21,436 bases of DNA from Streptomyces sp. NBC_01408 (GTDB lineage Bacteria > Actinomycetota > Actinomycetes > Streptomycetales > Streptomycetaceae), in the NCBI RefSeq assembly GCF_026340255.1, contig NZ_JAPEPJ010000006.1:1-21436 (forward strand). The letters run 5' to 3'. Under the pieces are notes generated by a model. The model ran no database searches, had not been told where the DNA came from, and saw only the letters and a program-made list of their open reading frames with translations. Positions 14,051 to 21,436 of this stretch are shown one piece after another (the stretch's first letter is position 1; each line of letters starts with the position of its first letter). A program made the translations under genes and the position numbers.

Positions 14051-14833
14051 CCCGCGCCGGACCTGGAGCACATCAGGCGTCAGATCGTCCTCCAGGGCGA
14101 GGCCGGCCGCCGTGAGTTCCTCGGCGAGGGCCCTCCGGGTCAGCGGCCACAGGAGGAAGGACTCCCGGGCATGGCGCAGCATCCGGCCCTGACGGCACAC
14201 CAGGTACGTGTAGTCGTAGCGGATCCGGCCGTCCTCGGCGCGCTGGGTGAGCTGCCCGCGGTAGGTGTCGATGCCGAGGCGGACCTCACCCAGCCCGCGC
14301 CGGACGGGCTGCGCGGGGAGACCGGCCGGTGGACGGTCCAGGAAGAGCAGCCCGCCGGGCACCAGCAGATCGGCCAGCACCCGCCACAGCGCGCGCCGCT
14401 CGGCGGGCGGCAGGCAGGGCACCATCCGCAGGCACACGGCCAGGTCGGCCTGGCCGCGCAGCGACAGTTCGAGGGCGGAGCAGGCGTGCACCGTCACCCG
14501 GTCCCCGGCGGAGCCGCCCGCCGGCGGGTGCAGCCGGGAGAGCAGGACGGCCCGCATGGCGGCCGCCGGCTCGACGGCGTGCACCGGTACGGTCGACGCG
14601 CCGATCAGTACCTCGGTGACCAGGCCGGTACCCGCGCCGACCTCGACGATCCCGACCCGGGCGGCAGCCGCCGGAGCCGCCAGGGCGAGCGCGTGCCGGT
14701 GGTAGGCCCGGGCGTGCAACAGGTCGTAGAACTCGGCCGACACGGCGTACGCCTCACCGGGACGCCCGCCGTGGGCACAGCGCTCCGACGGCGGCGCGTG
14801 CCCGTCCGGTCGTAAGTCCCCCCGTATGTCCAT
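14039..14833 (-). CDS. Class I SAM-dependent methyltransferase, copy 2
   Basis: Identical to the 264-aa protein at 3321-4115; motif I GIVEVGAGTG is intact and the same start ambiguity applies (ATG at 14872 is the alternative). Confidence 0.85.
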   Translation of the reverse strand: MDIRGDLRPDGHAPPSERCAHGGRPGEAYAVSAEFYDLLHARAYHRHALALAAPAAAARVGIVEVGAGTGLVTEVLIGASTVPVHAVEPAAAMRAVLLSRLHPPAGGSAGDRVTVHACSALELSLRGQADLAVCLRMVPCLPPAERRALWRVLADLLVPGGLLFLDRPPAGLPAQPVRRGLGEVRLGIDTYRGQLTQRAEDGRIRYDYTYLVCRQGRMLRHARESFLLWPLTRRALAEELTAAGLALEDDLTPDVLQVRRGSGL

Positions 14834-14905
14834 CCGGCCATCATGGCCGTACGAGCCCCGGCCCACGAGCACGCGATCCGGCCACGGGGCCGACCGCGCT
14901 GCCCG

Positions 14906-14947
14906 CCGCCCCGCCCCGCCCGGGCAGGCCGGGGCGGGGCGGGGCGG
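14906..14947 (-). terminator. Perfect 16-bp GC hairpin, copy 2
   Basis: Same 16-bp stem and 10-nt loop as at 4188-4229, just past the second EF-G stop codon. Confidence 0.7.
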
Positions 14948-14953
14948 ACGGTG

Positions 14954-17038
14954 CTAGCGGCTCAGCACCACCGCGGCGACCGCAGCCGGTACCGGCGCGA
15001 GGGCCGCGGGCCGGGCCGTGAAGGTGCCCCGGCCCTGGGTCCGGCCGCGCAGCCGGGACGCGTAGCCGAAGAGCTCGGCCAGTGGCACGGCCGCGGTGAC
15101 CACCGCCGTGCCGGACCCGGACGTGGAGCCCGAGACCCGGCCGCGGCGGGCCGCGAGGTCACCCAGCACCGCTCCCACACCGTCCTCGGGGACGGTCACC
15201 GTGACCTCCACCACCGGCTCCAGGAGCTCCACCGTGCTCGCGCGCAGCGCCTCGCGCAGCGCGAACCGGCCCGCCGCCCGGAACGCCAGCTCCGAGGAGT
15301 CCTTGGAGTGGGTGGCCCCGTCGGTGAGCGTCACCCGCAGCCCCGTCACCGGATACCCGCCGAGCGGTCCCTCGGCGAGCGCGTCCCGGCAGCCGGCCTC
15401 CACGGCGCGCGCGTACTCCTGCGGCACGCGGCCGCCGACGACCGACGACCGGAACACGAAGCCCGCAGCCTCCGCTGCCTCCTCCAGCGGTTCGACGTCG
15501 ATGACGACGTGCGCGAACTGGCCCGCGCCACCGTCCTGTTTGACGTGCCGGTAGACGAGGCCGGTCACCCCGCGTACGACGGTCTCCCGGTAGGAGACCT
15601 GCGGACGCCCGACCACGACCTCCACCCCCTGGCCGCGGCGGATCTTCTCCACTGCGACCTCCAGGTGGAGTTCGCCCATCCCCGACAGCACGGTCTGGCC
15701 GGTTTCCCCGTCGGACCGCACCACCAGCGAGGGGTCCTCCTCGACGAGGCGCGCCAGGGCCGCCGCGAGCCGGCCGGTGTCGCTGCTCCGGCGTGCCTCG
15801 ACCGCCACCGACACCACCGGTTCGGCCACCGACGGCGGTTCGAGGACCAGCGGAGCCCCGGGGGCGCACAGGGTCGTACCCGCCCGGGCGGCCTTCAGCC
15901 CGATCACGGCGACGATGTCACCCGCGACCGCCTCCTCCCGTTCCTCGTGCCGGTCGGCCTGTACCCGCAGGATCCGGCCGACCCGCTCCGTGCGGCCCGT
16001 CGCGGCGTCCAGTACGGACTCGCCCTTGCGGAGCGTGCCCGCGTAGACCCGTACGTACGTGAGCCGTCCGGTCGGTGTCGCCGTCACCTTGAACGCCAGG
16101 GCCGTGAACGGCGCCGCCGGGTCGGGGGCCCGCTCCTGCTCCGCGCCGCCGGCCTCGCCCCGTACCGGTGGCATGTCGGCGGGCGACGGCAGGTACGCGA
16201 GGACCGCGTCCAGCAACGGCTCGATCCCGCGGTTGCGGTACGCCGAGCCGCACAGCACCACCACGCCGTCCCCGCGCAGCGTCAGCTCCCGCAGGGCGCG
16301 CGCCAGCGTCGGCCCGGTCACCGCCGAAGCCGCACAGAACTCCTCCAGCGCGTCCGCGTGCAGCTCGGCCACCGTCTCCTCCAGGAGCCGGCGCCGCCGC
16401 TGCGCCTCCTCGCGCAGCTCCTCGGGCACCGGTGCGGTCTCGTAGGTCTCGCCGCCCGCCCGCCAGAGCAGCGCGCGCATCCCCAGCAGGTCCACGACCC
16501 CGGTGAAACCGTCCTCCCGGCCGATGGGCAGCTGGACCACCAGCGGGACGACGCCCAGCCGCTCGCGGATCGAGGCGACGGCCGTGTCGAGGTCGGCGCC
16601 CGCCCGGTCGAGCTTGTTGACGAAGGCGATCCGCGGAACCCCGTGCCGGTCGGCCTGCCGCCACACCGACTCGCTCTGCGGCTCGACCCCGGCGACGGCG
16701 TCGAACACCGCGACCGCCCCGTCCAGGACGCGCAGGGACCGTTCGACCTCGTCCGAGAAGTCGACGTGGCCCGGGGTGTCGATCAGGTTGACGCGGTGCC
16801 CGGCCCAGGCGCAGCTCACGGCCGCGGCGAAGATGGTGATGCCGCGGTCGCGCTCCTGGGCGTCGAAGTCGGTGACGGTCGTTCCGTCGTGTACCTCGCC
16901 CCGCTTGTGGATGGCGCCGGTCGCGAACAGGATGCGTTCGGTGATGGTGGTCTTGCCCGCGTCGACGTGGGCGAGGATGCCCAGATTGCGGACGGCGGTG
17001 GGGGACGTGCCGGCGAGCGGTCGTCGGATGGTGCGCAT
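14954..17038 (-). CDS. Elongation factor G paralogue, copy 2
   Basis: Identical to the 694-aa EF-G at 4236-6320, with all GTPase motifs and the same leader. If the tandem arrangement is real, the cell carries at least a doubled dose of this translation factor together with its own promoter region. Confidence 0.93.
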   Translation of the reverse strand: MRTIRRPLAGTSPTAVRNLGILAHVDAGKTTITERILFATGAIHKRGEVHDGTTVTDFDAQERDRGITIFAAAVSCAWAGHRVNLIDTPGHVDFSDEVERSLRVLDGAVAVFDAVAGVEPQSESVWRQADRHGVPRIAFVNKLDRAGADLDTAVASIRERLGVVPLVVQLPIGREDGFTGVVDLLGMRALLWRAGGETYETAPVPEELREEAQRRRRLLEETVAELHADALEEFCAASAVTGPTLARALRELTLRGDGVVVLCGSAYRNRGIEPLLDAVLAYLPSPADMPPVRGEAGGAEQERAPDPAAPFTALAFKVTATPTGRLTYVRVYAGTLRKGESVLDAATGRTERVGRILRVQADRHEEREEAVAGDIVAVIGLKAARAGTTLCAPGAPLVLEPPSVAEPVVSVAVEARRSSDTGRLAAALARLVEEDPSLVVRSDGETGQTVLSGMGELHLEVAVEKIRRGQGVEVVVGRPQVSYRETVVRGVTGLVYRHVKQDGGAGQFAHVVIDVEPLEEAAEAAGFVFRSSVVGGRVPQEYARAVEAGCRDALAEGPLGGYPVTGLRVTLTDGATHSKDSSELAFRAAGRFALREALRASTVELLEPVVEVTVTVPEDGVGAVLGDLAARRGRVSGSTSGSGTAVVTAAVPLAELFGYASRLRGRTQGRGTFTARPAALAPVPAAVAAVVLSR

Positions 17039-17083
17039 GGCCCGAGGCCTTTCGAACGATGAGGAGGCAGGCAGCGCGATTCC

Positions 17084-17156
17084 CGGGACGGCACACCGGT
17101 CGGCCCCGCCCGTCCCGCCGGACCGGCCCCGGCTGCCGGGGGCGCAGGGCCGGGGC
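17084..17156 (-). promoter_or_regulatory. Possible folded EF-G leader RNA, copy 2
   Basis: Same pair of 8-bp inverted repeats as at 6366-6438, between the short ORF and EF-G. I see no gene in the rest of 17039-17240. Confidence 0.3.
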
Positions 17157-17240
17157 AGGGGGGCACAAGGGCAGCGGGAGGAACGGAAACCGAAGGAGCG
17201 TCACGGGCATGCGGTGACGGCCGCGCAGCCGGCACCGGGC

Positions 17241-17309
17241 CTAGCGAGACACCGGGATCACGTCGTACCGGGACGGGGGAACGAAGGCGGCGGTGTGGCG
17301 CATGCACAT
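17241..17309 (-). CDS. 22-codon upstream ORF in EF-G leader, copy 2
   Basis: Identical to the short ORF at 6523-6591, with the same AGAAGGGG ribosome binding site (17320-17327). Confidence 0.5.
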   Translation of the reverse strand: MCMRHTAAFVPPSRYDVIPVSR

Positions 17310-17375
17310 GGCCCGGTTCCCCTTCTCTTCACTCGGCATCAGGCGCGCGGTGCCCTGTCGGCAGCGCGTGCGGCG

Positions 17376-17415
17376 AGTCTAGGGAAGAGGACCCGGCGGG
17401 GCACGGTATTTATTT
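17376..17415 (-). promoter_or_regulatory. Candidate EF-G promoter, copy 2
   Basis: Same TAGACT -10 and upstream A/T tract as at 6658-6697. Confidence 0.4.
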
Positions 17416-17429
17416 CCGGCTGCGCGGCC

Positions 17430-19034
17430 TCACTCCGGCCGGGGCGCCGCCGGGAGGCGGAGCACCAGGCGGGCGCCGTGCGCGTGGTCCTCGGCCGTCA
17501 GCGTCCCGCCGTGATGGGCCGTCAAGTCCCGGGCGATGGCGAGGCCGAGGCCCGCACCGCCGTGGTCGCGGCTGCGGGAGTCGTCGAGGCGGGTGAAGCG
17601 TTCGAAGACCCGCTCCCGGTCGGCCGCGGGGATGCCCGGGCCGTCGTCGGTGACCTCCAGTACGGCGGTACGGGGCCCCGGGCCGTTCGTGGTGCGCAGG
17701 GTGACGACCACGCGCCGGTCGGCGTAACGCTGCGCGTTGTCGAGGAGGTTGGTGACGACACGGCTGAGCCACAGGGCGCTGCCGGTGATCCCGACCCCGG
17801 CTTCGAGGTCCAGGTGTACGGGAACCCTGTCGCCGAGCCGGGTGTCCACGGCTTCGCATACCAGGGCAGTCAGGTCCAGTTCCACCGCGGCCACGGGCTG
17901 GGCGGCGTCGATCCGGGCGAGCAGCAGCAGATCGGCCGCGAGGTGCTGGAGCCGTTCGATGTCCTGGAGGGCCCCGCCGATCAGCTCGGGCCACAGCTCC
18001 GGGTCCTGGACGGCGAGAGCCACTTCCAGCTGCGTGCGCAGGACGGTGATGGGGCTGCGCAGTTCGTGCGAGGCGTCGGCGATGAACTGCCGCTGGCGGA
18101 CCCCGGAGGCCTCCAGCCGGTCCAGGGTGGCGTTCATGGTCTGCGCCAGGCGGGCGACCTCGTCGTGGGTGGCCGGCACCGGCACCCGGCGGTGCAGGTC
18201 GCGGTCGGTGATCCCGGCGACCTCGGCCCGGATCGCCTCCACCGGTCTCAGCGCCCGGCCGGTGACCCGCCAGGTCACGAGGGCGACGGTGGCCAGGAGC
18301 AGGGGCATCCCGATGACGAGGGCGGCGGTGGTGGTGTCGTCGACGGCGTCCGCGTCGCGCAGCGAGGCCCCGGCGTAGACGATGGCCGGGCCGTTCGGGG
18401 TGTCGGTGATGACCTGGACGACCCGCTGGCGGTGGCCGCCGCCCAGGGGACGGACCTTCCAGGTGTGGAAGCGGGTCCCGGGCACCTCGGGGCCCGCGGG
18501 CGGGAACGCGGGTACGCCGATGAGGTTGGGGCTGGCCAGCAGGACGCGGCCGTCGGCGCCCACCACCTGGACGAACTCGACACCGCGGGCGACCAGCCGC
18601 GCGCGGTCGAGCCGCCCGGCCGCGGCGAGCTGGGCCACGGCGTCGGCCTGCCGCCGCGCGTCGTCCTCGGCGTTGCGCAGCAGATTGGCCTCGAGCAGCC
18701 CCAGCAGGGCGAACGAGGCGAGCGACAGGGCCGCGGCCACCACCACGCTCGCACCCACGGTGGCCCGCGCCCGGACGGTGGTGGGCCACAGCCGCCTCAG
18801 CACGGGCCATCGCTCCAGGGCGGCGCCCGCGGCCGCGCGCAAGGCGGCGGCGGGGCGGCTGCGCAGGAGACGGCCGCGCAGGAGACGGGCGCGGACGAGG
18901 AGATCGTGCAGGGTCCGGTCGTGCAGGGTCCGGTCGTACAGGATCCGGTCGTCCAGGATCCGCTCCCGGCAGAGGCGGCCGGGGAAGAGGTGGTCGCGGA
19001 ACAGGCGGTCGCGGCCGCGGGGACGCTCAGCCAC
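17430..19034 (-). CDS. Sensor histidine kinase, copy 2
   Basis: Identical to the 534-aa kinase at 6712-8316: GTG start overlapping the regulator stop, two membrane segments, HAMP, H-box and ATPase motifs all present. Confidence 0.9.
   Translation of the reverse strand: MAERPRGRDRLFRDHLFPGRLCRERILDDRILYDRTLHDRTLHDLLVRARLLRGRLLRSRPAAALRAAAGAALERWPVLRRLWPTTVRARATVGASVVVAAALSLASFALLGLLEANLLRNAEDDARRQADAVAQLAAAGRLDRARLVARGVEFVQVVGADGRVLLASPNLIGVPAFPPAGPEVPGTRFHTWKVRPLGGGHRQRVVQVITDTPNGPAIVYAGASLRDADAVDDTTTAALVIGMPLLLATVALVTWRVTGRALRPVEAIRAEVAGITDRDLHRRVPVPATHDEVARLAQTMNATLDRLEASGVRQRQFIADASHELRSPITVLRTQLEVALAVQDPELWPELIGGALQDIERLQHLAADLLLLARIDAAQPVAAVELDLTALVCEAVDTRLGDRVPVHLDLEAGVGITGSALWLSRVVTNLLDNAQRYADRRVVVTLRTTNGPGPRTAVLEVTDDGPGIPAADRERVFERFTRLDDSRSRDHGGAGLGLAIARDLTAHHGGTLTAEDHAHGARLVLRLPAAPRPE
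18861..19010 (-). repeat. Pentad repeats in kinase N-terminus, copy 2
   Basis: Same ten 5-residue repeats as at 8143-8292. The copy number of the 15-mer is the same in both units, although such repeats are prone to slippage. This supports a very recent duplication or an artefact. Confidence 0.75.
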
Positions 19035-19173
19035 CGTCGGCCGCCAGCCGGTATCCGGCCCCGCGTACGGTCTCCAGCGCGGCGCGGCCGAACGGCGCGT
19101 CGATCTTGCGGCGTACGGCACTGACGTGGACCTCGACGACATTGGGATCGCCGTCGAAAGCGCTGTCCCACAC
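19027..19173 (-). pseudogene. Response regulator C-terminal fragment, copy 2
   Basis: Identical to 8309-8455: only the end of the winged-helix domain remains before the sequence changes to antisense of the acylase fragment. Confidence 0.88.
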
Positions 19174-19193
19174 CTGGCCTACCCGGACGTCCT
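19168..19193. other. Rearrangement joint, copy 2
   Basis: Same joint as at 8450-8475. Its presence in both copies means that neither copy in this window abuts native flanking DNA. Confidence 0.75.
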
Positions 19194-19719
19194 CCTGCCG
19201 TGGCTCTTCCTCGTGCCCCGGGTCGCGATGGGGCTCAACCACCTCCTGGCGGACTCCGAGCCCCTCGGCGCGGACCGTACGCAGCTGCTGCGGGCCGCTG
19301 TCGAGGACGCCGCGGCGCAGCCAGAGGCCGGCCCCTGGGGAGCTCTGCACCGGCTCTCCCCGTGGACGGCACTGCCCCGGGACAGCGACACGGCCTCGTG
19401 GCCCGCCCTAGCCGGCGACTCCGAGTGCGTCCTGTCCACGACCCGCATCCCGGACGTCGAAGGCCACCTCACGCGCGGTCCCGCCGCACGCTACGTATGG
19501 GACCTGGCCGACCGCGACAACAGCCTGTGGGTCGTCCCCCTCGGCGCCTCGGGGGCTGACGGGCCCCACCACCACGACCAGCTGCCCCTGTGGGAACGCG
19601 GCGAACTCGTGCCCGTGATCACGGACTGGAGCCTGCTACGCAAGGAGGGCGGTGCACCGGGGCCCGCCGAGGAAGTCAGCGGCGGACGCGGGGCATACCC
19701 AGGCCCGTCCGGGAATTGA
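19177..19719 (+). pseudogene. Penicillin acylase C-terminal fragment, copy 2
   Basis: Identical to 8459-9001, with the conserved DLADRDNSLWVVPLGA end and no catalytic region. Confidence 0.82.
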
Positions 19720-19739
19720 TCTCGCGCTGTCATCTGCCA

Positions 19740-19774
19740 CCGCCGAATCAGAAAGGCGGCAGTGCCTCAGGCAC
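19740..19774. terminator. Two small hairpins, copy 2
   Basis: Same pair of 5-bp hairpins as at 9022-9056, after the acylase stop. Confidence 0.3.
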
Positions 19775-20156
19775 CGAGGTAGGGCACAAAATTGTCCGGC
19801 TCCAACAAGGGGTCGACCCACGCTGCGTGAGCAAATGCTGGACGCTGCGACATCCGACCGCCCACGTCATCGACAAGCGTCGTCCTCACCCGAGGAGTGA
19901 GATGAATCCGACAACGCAGACCCTCCACCTCGACGACGCCGCAGTCACCCGCATCGACGTCCAGCGCCGCGTCCGGGGCCACACTCACCGTCCACCCGGC
20001 CTTGGTGGCGAGATACATCCACACCTCGAGAGCGCGCACGTAAGACGGCGGTCCCAAGCCGCCATGTCGGCGACCAGATCCCGGACGGCACGGCGTCCTC
20101 ATGGGTGGCGCAGGCCTCTGCGATGCGCAGGGGCTGGCCTCCTTCCGTTCTTGCAA
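19767..20156 (-). pseudogene. Unrecognised frameshifted coding remnant, copy 2
   Basis: Identical to 9049-9438; the 83-codon intact tail begins at the ATG at 20018. Confidence 0.4.
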
Positions 20157-20257
20157 CGGTCAGAGAGGGAGCGAAGTTGATGCGCTCTGTGTTGACGGAC
20201 GGATCGTTCCAGTGGGCCTCCTTCTGCTGCGGTCATCCGTTCGCCGAGGAGGTCGTG

Positions 20258-20557
20258 ATGACTGGTTCCCTGCCCGTTGCTGCCCAGGCGGATCTGCGCC
20301 GTCAGCCCGTGGAAGACGTGCTGGAGCGCGTGGAAGCGGCCCTGCGTGTGGAATTGGATCGGCAGGCACTGGTGCGCAAGCGCCGTTCCTTGGGCGGTCG
20401 TACGGAGCGGGGTACATGGGTGCGCATCGAGCGGCGGGGGTTCTAGCGGATCGGCGCGCAGGGCTGGAACGGGACCGAGGCCGTCACCGCCAACAGGGGA
20501 CTCGCACCCGAGGCCGACGCCCCGCAGGACCTCGTCGACACCGTCCTGTGCAAGTGA
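20258..20557 (+). pseudogene. Broken gene with in-frame stop, copy 2
   Basis: Identical to 9540-9839, including the TAG (20444-20446). The stop is therefore fixed in both copies and is not a scattered sequencing error. Confidence 0.5.
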
Positions 20558-20629
20558 CGCTGCGCGTGGCCGGCTGACGGCCGTCGTGGCCCCGGGCCGG
20601 CGGCGGCGCCCGTGGACCGCAGCCCGTTG

Positions 20630-20652
20630 CCCCCGCCGGGGGTTGATCGTTT
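20630..20652 (+). terminator. Weak hairpin before amidohydrolase, copy 2
   Basis: Same CCCCC-GCC-GGGGG stem as at 9912-9934. Confidence 0.35.
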
Positions 20653-20699
20653 GGGTGGCTGACGGGTCGGTACGGGCGGTCATCGAAACGCGAAGGCGA

Positions 20700-21436
20700 G
20701 TGGTCGGGGTGCGAGTCGCGCGCAGGACGGTTCTGCAGGCGGGCGGGGCCGGCGCCCTCGCCGCACTGCTCGGACACCCCCCGGCCCGGGCCGCGGCCCA
20801 GGCCGGTTCCCCGGGTCCGGCGGCCGGGGAACCGCTCCGGTTGCGCTTCACCCGCGCGACCAACGGGGCCGCGACCGCCACCGCCACCGGGGACCGCGTC
20901 GTCGCCGAGGTGCAGAACGTCCTCTGGTCTCTGCCCCCGGACGGCTCGCCCGCCACGCAGCTCACCCCGCCCGATCTGGAGCCCGGCCGCCCGGTGTTCT
21001 CCCCGGACGGCCGCCACCTCGCGATGAGCGCCTACCGCGGGGGCGCCTTCCACATCTGGGTGATGGGCGCGGACGGATCGGGTCTGCGCAGGCTCACCGA
21101 CGGCCCGTTCGACCACCGTGCCCCCGCCTGGTCGCCCGACGGCTGCAGCCTCGCCTTCTGCTCCGAACGGGGCGGCGACCCGGTGGCGGGCAGCCCGTAC
21201 CGGATCTGGGCGGTCGCCCTCACCGGCGGCGGCCCGCGCCGGCTGACGGGCCTGCCCGGGCAGCCCGGGCCAGGCCAGGAAGGCGACTGGGAGGACTTCG
21301 ACCCGGTCTGGTCGCCGGACGGTACCCGCGTGCTGTTCGTCCGCGGCACCGCCACGGGGGAGACCCTGACGGCCCGGACCCTCGCATCGGTCGCCGTCGC
21401 CGCGGCCGACGCCGGCGGGCCCGTACGGATCGAACA
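20700..21436 (+). CDS. TolB-like/amidohydrolase, 5' part (cut by window end)
   Basis: Residues 1-245 and two bases of codon 246 of the protein complete at 9982-13182: Tat signal, then the first PD40 repeats. Base 1 of the window supplies the third base of codon 246, so joining the window's end to its start restores the gene exactly. This supports a circular or indefinitely tandem source. Confidence 0.9.
   Translation, partial: MVGVRVARRTVLQAGGAGALAALLGHPPARAAAQAGSPGPAAGEPLRLRFTRATNGAATATATGDRVVAEVQNVLWSLPPDGSPATQLTPPDLEPGRPVFSPDGRHLAMSAYRGGAFHIWVMGADGSGLRRLTDGPFDHRAPAWSPDGCSLAFCSERGGDPVAGSPYRIWAVALTGGGPRRLTGLPGQPGPGQEGDWEDFDPVWSPDGTRVLFVRGTATGETLTARTLASVAVAAADAGGPVRIE

Larger units (their letters stand above)
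10719..21436. repeat. 10,718-bp direct repeat unit, copy 2
   Basis: Second copy of the unit, ending exactly at the window end after 2.000 periods with no unique flanking DNA. I saw no substitution or indel relative to copy 1 in any translated gene or compared DNA line. A perfect integer number of copies argues for a circular contig written twice, or a collapsed tandem array, over a chance sampling of a duplication. Confidence 0.97.

Noticed and set aside
1..21436. Insertion sequence or transposon causing the duplication
   Set aside because: No transposase, terminal inverted repeats or target duplications are visible at the joint or the copy boundary.

Overview
The window is two head-to-tail copies of one 10,718-bp unit and nothing else: 21,436 = 2 x 10,718. 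Base 10,719 restarts the sequence of base 1, the last bases equal the last bases before 10,719, and every reading frame I compared recurs 10,718 bp later with the same protein sequence. There is no unique flank. The window edges fall inside a gene (codon 246 of the TolB-like/amidohydrolase gene), and that gene is whole only across the copy boundary at 10,718/10,719. The simplest reading is a circularly permuted unit written out twice: a small circle, a tandem amplification collapsed by the assembler, or an assembly dimer. The very high GC, GC-rich third codon positions, gene families (EF-G paralogue, DUF4180, a DUF6296-like protein, Tat-exported amidohydrolase) and a leaderless promoter point to Streptomyces or a close actinomycete.

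Layout of one unit, in first-copy coordinates (add 10,718 for the second copy). At 2-2464 (+) lies the 3' part of a large secreted beta-propeller/amidohydrolase protein, complete at 9982-13182. A hairpin with a T-tract follows. A 102-aa minus-strand DUF6296-like protein (2535-2843) is divergent from a leaderless DUF4180 gene (2952-3332, +). That gene overlaps by 12 bp the end of a convergent SAM methyltransferase (3321-4115, -). A perfect 16-bp GC hairpin separates the methyltransferase from a full-length EF-G paralogue (4236-6320, -). EF-G has a 390-bp leader carrying a 22-codon upstream ORF with a strong ribosome binding site and a candidate promoter. Upstream of this is a sensor histidine kinase (6712-8316, -), overlapped by 8 nt by the last 48 codons of an OmpR-type response regulator (8309-8455, -).

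At about 8456 the response regulator stops abruptly. From there the plus strand encodes the C-terminal part of a penicillin-acylase-family protein (to 9001). Two unrelated genes, each missing its 5' end and cut at the same point, are what the join of a tandem duplication or excised circle should look like. The parental chromosome then probably read acylase - (remnants) - amidohydrolase - DUF6296/DUF4180 - methyltransferase - EF-G - kinase - response regulator. Between acylase and amidohydrolase lie two decayed-looking genes (9049-9438 minus, 9540-9839 plus).

I found no replication initiator, partition gene, transposase, integrase, conjugation gene, rRNA, tRNA or CRISPR array. The content is ordinary chromosomal accessory DNA. 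The striking part is its physical form, which resembles the amplifiable DNA units known from unstable Streptomyces chromosomes. An assembly artefact that doubled a circular contig cannot be excluded from sequence alone.
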